Shown: positions 47,946-60,888, counted from the stretch's first letter. The stretch: 64,000 nucleotides of DNA from Panulirus ornatus (GCF_036320965.1 NC_092234.1:38785005-38849004); one strand, 5' to 3'. The notes: generated from the letters alone by a model not told the origin. Numbers and translations are program-made.

Positions 47946-50183
47946 AAACCTGGCCCTGAGCCTGGCCCTGAGCCTGGCCCTGAGCCTGGCCCTGAGCCTA
48001 GCCCTGAGCCTGGTCCTGAGCCTAGCCCTAAGCGTGGTCCTGAACCTGGTCGTGAGCCTGGCCCTGAGCCTGGCCCTGAGCCTGGTCTTGAGCCTGGCCC
48101 TGAGCCTGGTCCTGAGCCTGGCCCTGAGCCTGGCCCTGAGCCTAGCCCTGAGCCTGGCCCTGAGCCTGTTCCTGAGCCTGGTCCTGAGCCTGGCCCTGAG
48201 CCTGGTCCTGAGCCTGGCCCTGAGCCTGGTCCTGAGCCTGGTCCTGAGCCTGGCCCTGAGCCTGGTCCTGAGCCTGGCCCTGAGCCTGAAAATGAGCCTG
48301 GTCCTGAACCTGGTCCTGAGCCTGGTCCTGAGCCTGGTCCTGAGCCTGGCCCTGAGCCTCCACCTGAGCCTGGCCCTGAGCCTGGTCCTGAGCCTGGTCC
48401 TGAGCCTGGCCTTGAACCTGGTCCTGAGCCTGGCCCTGAGCCTGGCCCTGAGCCTGGTCCTGAGCCTGGCCCTAAGCCTGGCCCTGAACCTGGCCCTGAG
48501 CCTGGTCCTGAGCCTGGCCCTGAGCCTGGTCCTGAGCCTGGCCCTGAGCCTGGTCGTGAGCCTGGTCCTGTGCCTGGCTCTGAGCCTGGTCCTGAGCCTG
48601 GCCCTGAGCCTGGTCCTGAGCCTGGCCCTGAGCCTGGTCCTGAGCCTGGCCCTGAGCCTGGTCCTGAGCCTGGTCCTGAGCCTGGCCCTGAGCCTGATCG
48701 TGAGCCTAGTCCTGAGCCTGATCCTGAGCCTGGCCCTGAACCTGGTCCTGAGCCTGGTCCTGAGCCTGGCCCTGAGCCTGGTCCTGAGCCTGGCCCTAAG
48801 CCTGGCCCTGAACCTGGCCCTGAGCCTGGTCCTGAGCCTGGCCCTGAGCCTGGTCCTGAGCCTGGCCCTGAGCCTGGTCGTGAGCCTGGTCCTGTGCCTG
48901 GCTCTGAGCCTGGTCCTGAGCCTGGCCCTGAGCCTGGTCCTGAGCCTGGCCCTGAGCCTGGTCCTGAGCCTGGCCCTGAGCCTGGTCCTGAGCCTGGTCC
49001 TGAGCCTGGCCCTGAGCCTGATCGTGAGCCTAGTCCTGAGCCTGATCCTGAGCCTGGCCCTGAACCTGGTCCTGAGCCTGGTCCTGAGCCTGGCCCTGAG
49101 CCTGGTCCTGAGCCTGGCCCTAAGCCTGGCCCTGAACCTGGCCCTGAGCCTGGTCCTGAGCCTGGCCCTGAGCCTGGTCCTGAGCCTGGCCCTGAGCCTG
49201 GTCCTGAGCCTGGTCCTGAGCCTGGCCCTGAGCCTGATCGTGAGCCTAGTCCTGAGCCTGGTCCTGAGCCTGGCCCTGAGCCTGGTCCTGAGCCTGGTCC
49301 TGAGCCTGGCCCTGAGCCTGGTCCTGAGCCTGGCCCTAAGCCTGGTCCTGAGCCTGGCCCTGAGCCTGGTCGTGAGCCTGGTCCTGAGCCTGGTCCTGAG
49401 CCTGGCCCTAAGCCTGGTCCTGAGCCTGGCCCTGAGCCTGGTCGTGAACCTGGCCCTGAGCCTGGTCCTGAGCCTGGCCCTGAGCCTGGTCCTGAGCCTG
49501 GTCCTGAGCCTGGTCCTGATCCAGGTCGTGAGCCTGGTCCTGAGCCTGGTCCTGAGCCTGGTCCTGAGCCTGGTCCTGAGCCTGGTCCTGAACATGGCCC
49601 TGAGCCTGGTCCTGAGCCTGGCCCTAAGCCTGGCCCTGAGCCTGGTCCTGAGCCTGGTCCTGAGCCTGGTCCTGAGCCTGGCCCTGAGCCTGGTCCTGAG
49701 CCTGGTCCTGAGCCTGGCCCTGAGCCTGGTCCTGAGCCTGGTCCTGAGCCTGGCCCTAAGCCTGGTCCTGAGCCTGGTCCTGAGCCTGGCCCTAAGCCTG
49801 GCCCTGAGCCTGGCCCTGAGCCTGGTCCTGAGCCTGGCCCTGAACATGGCCCTGAGCCTGGTCCTGAGCCTGGCCCTAAGCCTGGCCCTGAGCCTGGTCC
49901 TGAGCCTGGTCCTGAGCCTGGCCCTGAGCCTGGTCCTGAGCCTGGCCCTGAGCCTGGTCCTGAGCCTGGCCCTGAGCCTGGCCCTGAGCCTGGTCCTGAG
50001 CCTGGCCCTGAGCCTGGTCCTGAGCCTGGCCCTGAGCCTGGTCCTGAGCCTGGCCCTGAGCCTGGTCCTGAGCCTGGCCCTGAGCCTGGCCCTGAGCCTG
50101 GTCCTGAGCCTGGCCCTGAGCCTGGTCCTGAGCCTGGCCCTGAGCCTGGTCCTGAGCCTGGCCCTGAGCCTGGTCCTGAGCAA
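47946..50183. repeat. 12-bp minisatellite, about 186 copies, (PGPE)n frame
   Basis: Unit CCTGAGCCTGGC/T. It is open on the plus strand for 801 codons (47886-50291) as PGPE repeats, and on the minus strand as an Arg/Leu/Ala-rich frame of 767 codons. The protein reading has no signal peptide, no other domain and random flanking codons, so I regard it as a repeat without a demonstrated product. Higher-order repeats of 324 bp are visible. Confidence 0.95.
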
Positions 50184-50638
<455 letters not shown>

Positions 50639-50814
50639 TTATATTCTTGCAGTCAAGCTGTGTGGTGCAGGATCAGGACGCACCAGGCATTATGTTCCTG
50701 GTTCAGGGAAGTTGTTACTGTCACCACAACCAGCGGTTCAGCTTGCATGATGTTCTTGTGGTCGTGTGCTGCAGGTGTGGCAGGCTCTGCTCCAGCTGGT
50801 TAGGTCAGGGTTCA

Positions 50815-51770
50815 AATAGTTAGAGTATGATCCGTGTAGCCTAGATAGCTAGTACATGGTCCAGGTAGTTTACGGTCCATGTACTTTATGATCTAGATAG
50901 TCATTGTATGGTCAAGATAGTTAGTGCATGGTACAGATGTTTAGTGTATGGTCAAGATAGTTAGTGCATGGTACAGATGTTTAGTGTATGGTCAAGATAG
51001 TTAGTGCATGGTACAGATGTTTAGTGTATGGTCAAGATAGTTAGTGCATGGTACAGATGTTTAGTGTATGGTCAAGATAGTTAGTGCATGGTACAGATGT
51101 TTAGTGTATGGTCAAGATAGTTAGTGCATGGTACAGATGTTTAGTGTATGGTCAAGATAGTTAGTGCATGGTACAGATGTTTAGTGTATGGTCAAGATAG
51201 TTAGTGCATGGTACAGATGTTTAGTGTATGGTCAAGATAGTTAGTGCATGGTACAGATGTTTAGTGTATGGTCTTGGTAGTCAGGATCTAGTTCAGATAG
51301 TTAGTGTCTGGGCCATATAGTCAGGATGTCGTTCAGGTAGTTAATGTTTGGCCCAGATAGTTAGTTAGTTTATGATCAAGACAGTTAGTGTATGGTCCAG
51401 TCAGTTAATGTATGGTCCAAGTAGCTAGTGTGTGGTCCAGATATGTAGTGCTTGGTCCAAATAGTCAGGGTGTAATTCTTATAATCAGTGTATGGATCAG
51501 GTAATCAGAGTGTAGTTTAGATAATCAATGTGTTGTGCAGATAGTTAGGGTGTGAGTAAGGTAGTTAGTGTATGGTTTAGATGGTTAGTGTATCGTCCAG
51601 GTAGTCGTAGTATAGTTCCGACTACTAGTGTATGGTCCATACAGGTCGGCTGCCCTCCAGATAGATAGTATATGGTTCAGATAGATAGGATGTAGTTCAG
51701 ACAATTTGTGCATGGTTTAGATAGTTAAGATGTGGCTCAGGTAGTTCGAGTATGGTGTATACGGTGTGGT
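50815..51770. repeat. 20-bp monomer array with a 40-bp dimer core
   Basis: From 50935 to 51270 a 40-bp unit (TTAGTGCATGGTACAGATG / TTTAGTGTATGGTCAAGATA) repeats about eight times almost perfectly. Flanking sequence to 50815 and 51770 is diverged 20-23-bp monomers of the TTAGTGTATGGTCCAGATAG type. Confidence 0.95.
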
Positions 51771-52440
51771 GCAGATAACTAGTATGTTGTCAAGATAACC
51801 AGTGTGTGGTGCAGATAGCTAGTATGTTGTCAAGATAACCAGTGTGTGGTGCAGATAGCTAGTATGTTGTCAAGATAACCAGTGTGTGGTGCAGATAGCT
51901 AGTATGTTGTCAAGATAACCAGTGTGTGGTGCAGATAACTAGTATGTTGTCAAGATAACCAGTGTGTGGTGCAGATAACTAGTATGTTGTCAAGATAACC
52001 AGTGTGTGGTGCAGATAGCTAGTATGTTGTCAAGATAACCAGTGTGTGGTGCAGATAGCTAGTATGTTGTCAAGATAACCAGTGTGTTGTGCAGATAGCT
52101 AGTATGTTGTCAAGATAACCAGTGTGTTGTGCAGATAGCTAGTATGTTGTCAAGATAACCAGTGTGTGGTGCAGATAGCTAGTATGTTGTCAAGATAACC
52201 AGTGTGTGGTGCAGATAGCTAGTATGTTGTCAAGATAACCAGTGTGTGGTGCAGATAGCTAGTATGTTGTCAAGATAACCAGTGTGTTGTGCAGATAGCT
52301 AGTATGTTGTCAAGATAACCAGTGTGTGGTGCAGATAGCTAGTATGTTGTCAAGATAACCAGTGTGTGGTGCAGATAGCTAGTATGTCGTCAAGATAACC
52401 AGTGTGTGGTGCAGGTAGTTAGTGTGTGGTGCAAATAGGC
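51771..52440. repeat. 40-bp minisatellite, about 16 copies
   Basis: Unit AGTATGTTGTCAAGATAACC plus AGTGTGTGGTGCAGATAGCT. The two halves resemble each other and the 20-bp monomer of the neighbouring array. Confidence 0.96.
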
Positions 52441-52525
52441 TGTGGTTCAGGTAGTTAGCGTATGGTTAAGATATTCCAGATAGTGTATAGTCCAGATAGT
52501 ATTTGGTGCACATAGTTAAGGTGTA

Positions 52526-52646
<121 letters not shown>

Positions 52647-52724
52647 GGACAGAGTTGTGAAAATGATGATGAATATGTTGACGTAATGTCCAGTTGTGGG
52701 ACCACTGCTGACGTCTTGACCAGG

Positions 52725-53465
52725 TCCAGAACCTGGTACACTTGTCCTCACAACATAACAACACAGGCAGGAGCTGGTACACTGGTCCTCACAACATAAC
52801 AACACAGGCAGGAGCTGGTACACTGGTCCTCACAACATAACAACACAGGCAGGAGCTGGTACACTGGTCCTCACAACATAACAACACAGCCAGGACCTGG
52901 TACACTTGTCCTCACAACATAACAACACAGGCAGGAGCTGGTACACTGATCCTCACAACATAACAACACAGCCAGGAGCTGGTACACTGGTCCTCACAAC
53001 ATAACAACACAGGCAGGACCTGGTACACTGGTCCTCACAACATAACAACACAGGCAGGACCTGGTACACTGGTCCTCACAACATAACAACACAGCCAGGA
53101 CCTGGTACACTTGTCCTCACAACATAACAACACAGGCAGGACGTAGTACACTGATCCTCACAACATAACAACACAGGCAGGACCTGGTACACTGGTCCTC
53201 ACAACATAACAACACAGCCAGGACCTGGTACACTTGTCCTCACAACATAACAACACAGGCAGGACGTAGTACACTGATCCTCACAACATAACAACACAGG
53301 CAGGAGCTGGTACACTTGTCCTCACAACATAACAACACAGGCAGGAGCTGGTACACTGGTCCTCACAACATAACAACACAGCCAGGACCTGGTACACTGA
53401 TCCTCACAACATAACAACACAGGCAGGACCTGGTACACTGGTCCTCACAACATAACAACACCGCC
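52725..53465. repeat. 41-bp minisatellite, 18 copies
   Basis: Unit ACCTGGTACACTGGTCCTCA plus CAACATAACAACACAGGCAGG. Variants: GAGCTGG/GACCTGG/GACGTAG, ACTGG/ACTTG/ACTGA and CAGGCAGG/CAGCCAGG. Confidence 0.96.
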
Positions 53466-53469
53466 AGAG

Positions 53470-54774
53470 ACACATTACATAGGAACTACACATGACCACC
53501 TGCTGGTCTGTTTTTGTCTCGCAGGTATCTTCCTTGCCTCTCTTACTCTCTCCAATCGTCCTGATGTTTGCTGGGGAATATCTGGGTGGTGCTTGTTACT
53601 ATGGCAAGCAAATGTTTGGGAAAATATTGAAGTGATGTAGAACATTGCATCATCAGAAGACATTGTTTACCTGAGGCTCCCAAGGCATTCATTAGTTATG
53701 TGTGGTGGTTGTCGCCCTGGGTGTTTTCTTCCTTGGGATAAACTCTGCAAGATCAACAAACAGTTTATTGAACATCTCACCAGAGTTGTAGCTGTCATAA
53801 TCCATGTCATTTGTGGTCTAACTAAACTTTCTCATTTCATCCTCACACAGTTTAAGAAACATTTTCCATTATGAACGTGAAATCATGTGTTATTGTAACC
53901 CTTCAGAAATCCTTCATTAAGACAAGTTTGATATGTAAAAGGGAAGGCAGGAAATTATCTGTCCGGTACATCTAGAGAAAATCCTTCAAACGTTTATCCC
54001 AAGAGGAGATCCACTTCTCAGACCAGCCAGTGTTGTAGCAGATGATGCTCTGGAGTAGCACTGTTGTCTGAAATTCAAAGAAAATTGTACAATTCTGTGA
54101 AACTTACCTTGAATTCCGTGTGGGGTCCAGCCACTGTAATGTCCACGTATTTTTCAGTCAATCTTTTCTTCCTTTTCAACTTAACATCTCGATAAAGCTA
54201 TAGAAGTTGAAGATCAAATATTATCTTCTAAGATATTGTTCTGACGATTCTATAACATATAAGAAAGATAAAAACGTCATAAACCACCATCTAACCATAA
54301 CTGAATATTTTTTAGTACGTAACAATGGTTTGTTAACTACCTGGTGGACATTATCCTAGCCTAACACGTGTTGCTACTGTCCTTTCATTAATACTTTCAT
54401 TTTACAAAGTAATGAAAACTTGCTCGTCCATTATGAATGATGTGAGTAATGGTTGGCTGCGTCACAGTGGGGTCGGTCACCAGCGTAACATGACAATAAC
54501 TTTAAAGTAAAAGTTACGTGACGATAACTGACCATGAGCCAAACAACTTAGTATGTTTACAGTTGATGGCAAATTGTAAATGTTCTTTATGATAATGATG
54601 ATTATCTCTTCCTGTTAAGTAGGTCACTAATGCTAAGATCTGCAGTTGATGATCCACAATTGCTCAAGGCATCGCTGCTCTAAACAATCGAAGTCTACTC
54701 CATCATTCATCTAACAGTGACGTCTTGATCTATTTCAGACAGCAGACACCAGACGACCTAATCCTTGTTCCTAC
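53470..54774. other. Unique intergenic sequence
   Basis: About 1.3 kb of AT-leaning, non-repetitive sequence. No coding frame beyond about 60 codons and no family signature. It may be genuine host intergenic or intronic DNA. Confidence 0.5.
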
Positions 54775-54777
54775 GGC

Positions 54778-54878
54778 CTAAACCCTGCCCAGGGGGCCTG
54801 AACCCTGCCCCAGGGGGCCTGAACCCTACCCCAGGGGGCCTGAACCCTGCCCCAGGGGCCTGAACCCTGCCTCAGGTG
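54778..54878. repeat. 22-23-bp repeat, about 4 copies
   Basis: Unit CCTGAACCCTGCCCCAGGGG, four imperfect copies. Confidence 0.88.
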
Positions 54879-55290
54879 GTCATGGTCATCGGGATGGCGT
54901 CGGGATGTTTCCTACACTTCAGACACCCTGATGAACACGTGTGAGAACTTCAGAAGAACCGCCACTTCTCCAGGAACTTCAGCGTACTTGAGAACACTAC
55001 TTCAGTTGACTCCTTAAGACTAGGTCGTCGACGACAGAGGAAGACTTGCGGGTGGTGTAGCAGCAGAGTGGCAGACGTATCGAGGTGTCTCCTCGTGTTC
55101 ACTGCAGGCCTTAATGTAGAAGTGTTCATAAGGCACGCGGTGAATGCCAAGAGCCTCTCACTCTTCCTCCACAGCCTTCCACCCGCCTCGCCTCGCCTCG
55201 CCTCCATGCTCTTTAGTGTTACCATCTTCGTCAACATCTTCTTCAGCGCTTCACTCCAGGACGCTGGCCGGACTAACCCTCGCTACAACA
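54879..55290. other. Unique sequence, unassigned small frames
   Basis: A minus-strand frame at 55237-54950 (95 codons) and plus-strand frames overlap here, but none matches a family I know. A CTCGC pentamer run lies at 55182-55203. Confidence 0.45.
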
Positions 55291-55450
55291 ACCGTCATCT
55301 TCAGCACTAGCGTCATCTTCGTCGTCATCTTCAGCACTAGCGTCATCGTCCTTAACGTCGTCATCTTCGTCGTCATCTTTATCTGCATCTTCATCATTCA
55401 CCCACCCGCAACATCATCATCATCATCACAACTGTCATTACCAAGATTTA
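55291..55450. repeat. CGTCATCTTC-type degenerate repeat
   Basis: Repetition of CGTCATCTTCGTCGTCATCTT and AGCACTAGCGTCATC motifs leading into the ATT microsatellite. Confidence 0.8.
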
Positions 55451-55532
55451 CGCTTGTCATTATTATTATTATTATTATTATTAGTAGTAGTAGTAGTAGT
55501 AGTAGTAGTATCATCATTATTATTATTATTGA

Positions 55533-55589
<57 letters not shown>

Positions 55590-55795
55590 CATCATCATTA
55601 TTATTATCATTTCTATTATTATCATTTCTATTATTATCATTATTATTATCATTATTATCATTACTATTATTATTATTATTATTATCATTATTATTATTAT
55701 TATTGTCATTATTATTATTATCATCATTATCATTATTATTATTATTATCATTGCTAACATTATTATCATAATCATTATCATTGCTTCCATCAGGT
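55451..55795. repeat. (ATT)n trinucleotide microsatellite
   Basis: ATT repeats mixed with TAG (55482-55510) and ATC triplets. Open frames here are poly-Ile or poly-Leu artefacts. Confidence 0.97.
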
Positions 55796-55872
55796 CAACA
55801 TGGATAATACCTTTACAAAAACATTTATAGAGTTCTTATCTTTGATCAAATGTGTTCTAATGATTTTCTTGT

Positions 55873-57025
55873 TCCCTAGAACTGCCTCACCTGTGTTGTT
55901 GTTTCCTGGAACGGCCTCACCTGTGTTGTTGTTTCCTGGAACTGCCTCACCTGTGTTGTTGTTCCCTGGAACTGCCTCACCTGTGTTGTTGTTTCCTGGA
56001 ACTGTCTCACTTGTGGTGTTGTTGTTTCCTGGAACTGTCTCACTTGTGGTGTTGTTGTTTCCTGGAACTGTCTCACTTGTGGTGTTGTTGTTTCCTGGAA
56101 CTGCCTCACCTGTGTTGTTGTTGTTCCCTGGACTGTCTCACCTGTGTTGTTGTTTCCTGGGACTGTCTCACTTGTGGTGTTGTTGTTCCCTGGAACTGTC
56201 TCACTTGTGGTGTTGTTGTTTCCTGGGACTGTCTCACTTGTGGTGTTGTTGTTTCCTGGAACTGTCTCACTTGTGGTGTTGTTGTTTCCTGGAACTGTCT
56301 CACTTGTGGTGTTGTTGTTTCCTGGAACTGTCTCACTTGTGGTGTTGTTGTTTCCTGGAACTGCCTCACCTGTGTTGTTGTTGTTCCCTGGACTGTCTCA
56401 CCTGTGTTGTTGTTTCCTGGGACTGTCTCACTTGTGGTGTTGTTGTTCCCTGGAACTGTCTCACTTGTGGTGTTGTTGTTTCCTGGGACTGTCTCACTTG
56501 TGGTGTTGTTGTTTCCTGGAACTGTCTCACTTGTGGTGTTGTTGTTCCCTGGAACTGTCTCACTTGTGTTGTTGTTGTTTCCTGGAACTGTCTCACTTGT
56601 GGTGTTGTTGTTTCCTGGAACTGTCTCACTTGTGGTGTTGTTGTTTCCTGGAACTGTCTCACTTGTGTTGTTGTTGTTTCCTGGAACTGTCTCACTTGTG
56701 TTGTTGTTGTTTCCTGGAACTGTCTCACTTGTGTTGTTGTTGTTTCCTGGAACTGTCTCACTTGTGTTGTTGTTGTTTCCTGGAACTGTCTCACTTGTGG
56801 TGTTGTTGTTTCCTGGAACTGTCTCACTTGTGTTGTTGTTGTTTCCTGGAACTGTCTCACTTGTGGTGTTGTTGTTTCCTGGAACTGTCTCACTTGTGTT
56901 GTTGTTGTTTCCTGGAACTGTCTCACTTGTGGTGTTGTTGTTTCCTGGAACTGTCTCACTTGTGGTGTTGTTGTTTCCTGGAACTGTCTCACTTGTGGTG
57001 TTGTTGTTGTTTCCTGGAGCTGTTG
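55873..57025. repeat. 33-bp minisatellite, about 35 copies
   Basis: Unit TTTCCTGGAACTGTCTCACT plus TGTGGTGTTGTTG, with GTGTTG, GCCTCACC and TTCCCTGG variants. Since 33 is a multiple of 3, it stays open in four frames; the minus-strand product is an 11-residue repeat with PGNNNTTSETV. Not claimed as a gene. Confidence 0.96.
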
Positions 57026-58160
57026 TTCCGCGCTGCTGGATCACCGGATCTGCCTCACTCTTCCTCTCATATGTTTACGGTACATAAGGTTTCTGTTGTG
57101 GTGTTAGGTTGTAATCTATAAGTTTGGTTATCATACTTAACTGTTTCCTATCATCATCTCTCTCACATCCACGTATCATATCATAGTATTGTCTCTTGTC
57201 ATTATTTCAAGGATCGTTTTTCTTCATTACTGTTTAGTTATCGCACGTGTTATTCTGTATGAACAGTGTTTACGTTGTTCAATGTGTCGCTTATCTTTTT
57301 CCCAGTGGAGGATATTAATGGGTAAGACCAGCATACTCCTTACCCGCTGGCTTTGTCTGCTACCTGATCATTACTGCCCCGCAAGCTAACTATGACTATC
57401 ATTATAGTGTCATCTTACCATCTTCACCTATCATGATGACCTCTATGATCAACAGGTAGGCAGGTACACACTGCCTCTGACCCATACCATACCCTCTCCA
57501 CCAGTCAACATTACTCATGTTATCATCTTATCAATGTTACAAGCTTCCAACCGTGTTACCTTTATATGGCCACATTTTGCAACTTGTTTCATTCATCCGA
57601 TACTCTGTTGTCATACTCTTGCCATAGTCTGTTGTCATAGTGTCTTCTTATAATCTCTTATCACATCAGTGTTTACTGCCTTCTTATTGAACCTAGATCT
57701 CTGTGGTTTGGGACCATTGCAGTCGGTTACTTGATATATTCACCCTTACTCCCCAGTGGCACACGTGTGTCCAGGTAGCGCTGCTTACACTGCGCCTCTC
57801 TAGAGAACGCAAGTCGATTTCTTTAGCCAGTTTTCGTGTTGTAGTTTGATGCTGCCTGGCGTCATGTTGGTGAGGTACTGTCCCGTGTGACGTCTGGCTC
57901 ATGGTAGCCTCACTACCATATCCACCTCCCTCCTGCTCCCACACGTTCTCGTGGCTCAGGTTCACAAGACATGATTATCTCTAAACTTCTCTTAACTGGA
58001 GTAGTGTAACACTGCATCATTAACAAGGTACATAACTTTCCTGCAACATCTACATCTACATCTACAATTATGTGTTCGCCTGTGACACAGTGTTAGATGG
58101 CTGGCCACACATATATGGCGCAGCGGAAAAATAGAGTGACCTGTATGGCCAAAGTGAAAT
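57026..58160. other. Unique intergenic sequence
   Basis: About 1.1 kb of non-repetitive sequence. Short frames only, none recognised. A CATCTACATCTACATCTACA run occurs near 58047-58066. Confidence 0.5.
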
Positions 58161-58164
58161 GTGC

Positions 58165-58345
58165 AGAGTGCCAACATGTATGGCCAGGGTGGAGGGTGTA
58201 GAGTGGCCACATGTATGGCCAGGGTGGAGGGTGTAGAGTGGCCACATGTATGGTCAGGGTGGAGGGTGTAGAGTGGCCACATGTATGGCCAGGGTGGAGG
58301 GTGTAGAGTGGCCACATGTATGGCTAGGGTGAAGGGTGTAGGATG
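58165..58345. repeat. 35-bp minisatellite, about 5 copies
   Basis: Unit GGCCACATGTATGGCCAGGG plus TGGAGGGTGTAGAGT. Confidence 0.93.
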
Positions 58346-58428
58346 GATTCATTGAGGTATTTGTTTGGACCACCTTAGACCACCACCTTGGGTCACCTAG
58401 GATCACTGGGTCTTCTTGAATACTTTTG

Positions 58429-58563
58429 GTCACCTTTGCTTCCTTTGGTCACCTTTGCTTCCTTTGGTCACCTTTGCTTCCTTTGGTCACCTTTGCTTCC
58501 TTTGGTCACCTTTGCTTCCTTTGGTCACCTTTGCTTCCTTTGGTCACCTTTGCTTCCTTTAGT
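58429..58563. repeat. 19-bp minisatellite, 7 copies
   Basis: Unit GGTCACCTTTGCTTCCTTT, almost perfect. Confidence 0.96.
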
Positions 58564-58615
58564 CAAGTTGGACATTTCGGTTGCTATGGCTTTCCATAGT
58601 ACACCTTGAACACTT

Positions 58616-59130
58616 TAATTCACCTTTGACTACTCCGGGTCACTGTGGCTACCTTGGGCCACCTTCGACTACTCCGGGTCACTGTGGCTACCTTTGGTCA
58701 CCTTCGACTACTATGGGTCACTGTGGCTACCTTGGGTCACCTTCGACTACTCCGGGTCACTGTGGCTACCTTGGGTCACCTTCGACTACTATGGGTCACT
58801 GTGGCTACCTTAGGTCACCTTCGACTACTCCGGGTCACTGTGGCTACCTTGGGTCACCTTCGACTACTATGGGTCACTGTGGCTACCTTGGGTCACCTTC
58901 GACTACTCCGGGTCACTGTGGCTACCTTGGGTCACCTTCGACTACTATGGGTCACTGTGGCTACCTTGGGCCACCTTCGACTACTCCGGGTCACTGTGGC
59001 TACCTTGGGTCACCTTCGACTACTCCGGGTCACTGTGGCTACCTTGGGTCACCTTCGACTACTATGGGTCACTGTGGCTACCTTGGGTCACCTTCGACTA
59101 CTATGGGTCACCTTGGCTTATCGTAGGTCG
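58616..59130. repeat. 39-bp minisatellite, about 13 copies
   Basis: Unit GGGTCACTGTGGCTACCTTG plus GGTCACCTTCGACTACTCC. ACTACTCC and ACTACTAT alternate through most of the array. It shares GGTCACCTT with the adjacent 19-bp array. Confidence 0.95.
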
Positions 59131-60010
59131 TCATTCTGGACCAGCAATGGTGAGCGTGCCTTTATCTTGACCACTGAGACTGACTATCTTGAGTCAACTG
59201 AACCAGGGATGACGAGAGAGTAAATATTTGTCTCTAATCGGAATTAAGTTTTGTAAAGATAAACATAACCAAACTATAATGTAATGTGTAGTTATGACAA
59301 CTGATGTAGTAGTGTGCAGTTGTGAGGACTTATGTACTAACATACTGTAGTGAGAACTGATGTAATAATGTACTGTAGTGAAGACTGATGTAATAATGTA
59401 CTGAAACCTTAGATACTAAGACATCCTGAAGTACAGTTAGGGATGTTCTTGTATTAACAAAATGTTCATGGTGGCCATGTCTGCGGTGTGAGGCCAGGAC
59501 CTCCAATATAGTGTTTATGGCACCATTTGTATTTCCCTGATCACCATCTTACTTAACTGTGGGAGGAGCGTATTGCCTCAACTGTGAATGAATGTTACGT
59601 TGTACGGTTGTTGACCAGGTTGGTCTGAGGTTCTTGACAACCAGCCAGCCAGGCTCAGTGAGGCTGGTGCATGACGACCCAGCTGTTGGCACACCTGAGG
59701 GAGAATGAGTCCGTCAGGCCATTCATTGATGGACCAGTGAGGCCATGATGCTGGCTGGCTGGTCGCTGCCAGCATCATGGCCACCAGGTAGAGGGCTGGT
59801 CTTCTGCAACCCTCACCCAGCGTAGGGTCAGGTCAACACGGCCACAACACTAGGTCACGTCTCATACTTGTGTTCTACAGTATTGTTTGACCTCAAGTGT
59901 TTGTGTACGAGAGATAAGGATGCTGAGGGTTGTGCTAACAAGCACATGACGCTACCATGGCTGCTACACAGGCACCCTGCCCAACAGCCTGCCTCAGATG
60001 TGTAATTTTA
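59131..60010. other. Unique intergenic sequence with a weak local repeat
   Basis: A loose ~28-bp repeat (TGATGTAATAATGTACTGTA type) occupies 59295-59405. The remainder has no recognisable gene. Confidence 0.5.
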
Positions 60011-60012
60011 CT

Positions 60013-60345
60013 AATAGGAGTATAATCTGTATGTATAAAAGTGTCATATAAGATCCAGTTATAGGAGTATAATCTGTATGTATAAAAGTGTCATATAAGA
60101 TCCAGTTATAGGAGTATAATCTGTATGTATAAAAGTGTCATATAAGATCCAGTTATAGGAGTATAATCTGTATGTATAAAAGTGTCATATAAGATCCAGT
60201 TATAGGAGTATAATCTGTATGTATAAAAGTGTCATATAAGATCCAGTTATAGGAGTATAATCTGTATGTATAAAAGTGTCATATAAGATCCAGTTATAGG
60301 AGTATAGTCTGTATGTATGAAAGTGTTATATTAGGTCCAGTTATT
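60013..60345. repeat. 47-bp minisatellite, about 7 copies
   Basis: Unit ATAGGAGTATAATCTGTATG plus TATAAAAGTGTCATATAAGATCC and AGTT. The first six copies are identical; the last is diverged. Confidence 0.95.
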
Positions 60346-60680
60346 TTGAGCTTTAGTTGCAGGTCAGTGCCGGGTAGAGGGAAGGCCTGACATGCAGGTG
60401 TCGCTCAGAATGTGCAGCTCGGCCAGAGAAGTACCACCACTACGGCTCACCCCGTTATATTGTCACAGTCTCTGTGTTACGTGTGAAGCAGATGTAACGT
60501 GCTCGGTACCTGTGTTATCTCAGTCTTGGTGCTATGCGTGACACCCGCTCTGTACTAAGTGTCACGAATGCAGTAAAGTGTTAATAAAATGATCATAATA
60601 AAGAGGGTTCTTATCTTGTGTTTCTTGAAATAAACTGGAGATCGAGAATACAGTATATAACTTCATCATATATATATATA
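60346..60680. other. Unique intergenic sequence
   Basis: No recognisable gene. It ends at a short TA run before a LINE 3'-end fragment. Confidence 0.5.
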
Positions 60681-60681
60681 T

Positions 60682-60742
60682 ATTCTTTCGTCTCTTTCCT
60701 TGCGCTACCTCGCTAACGCGGGAGACAGCGACAAAGCAAAGT
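60682..60742 (+). mobile_element. Isolated LINE 3' hairpin
   Basis: TTCTTTCGTCTCTTTCCTTG followed by CGCTACCTCGCTAACGCGGG and AGACAGCGACAAAG. Only the last ~60 bp of the RTE-like LINE (or a related SINE) is present, followed by TA-rich sequence. Confidence 0.75.
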
Positions 60743-60763
60743 AAATAAAAATCAATATAAATG

Positions 60764-60789
60764 TATATATATATATATCTATATACATC

Positions 60790-60886
<97 letters not shown>
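60764..60886. repeat. (TA)n microsatellite
   Basis: TA repeats with CTATATACATCTATA interruptions on the left side. They separate a LINE 3' end from a Penelope-like terminal repeat. Confidence 0.96.

Positions 60887-60888
<2 letters not shown>

Noticed and set aside
55144..55830. 228-codon poly-Ile frame
   Set aside because: Produced by the ATT/ATC microsatellite.
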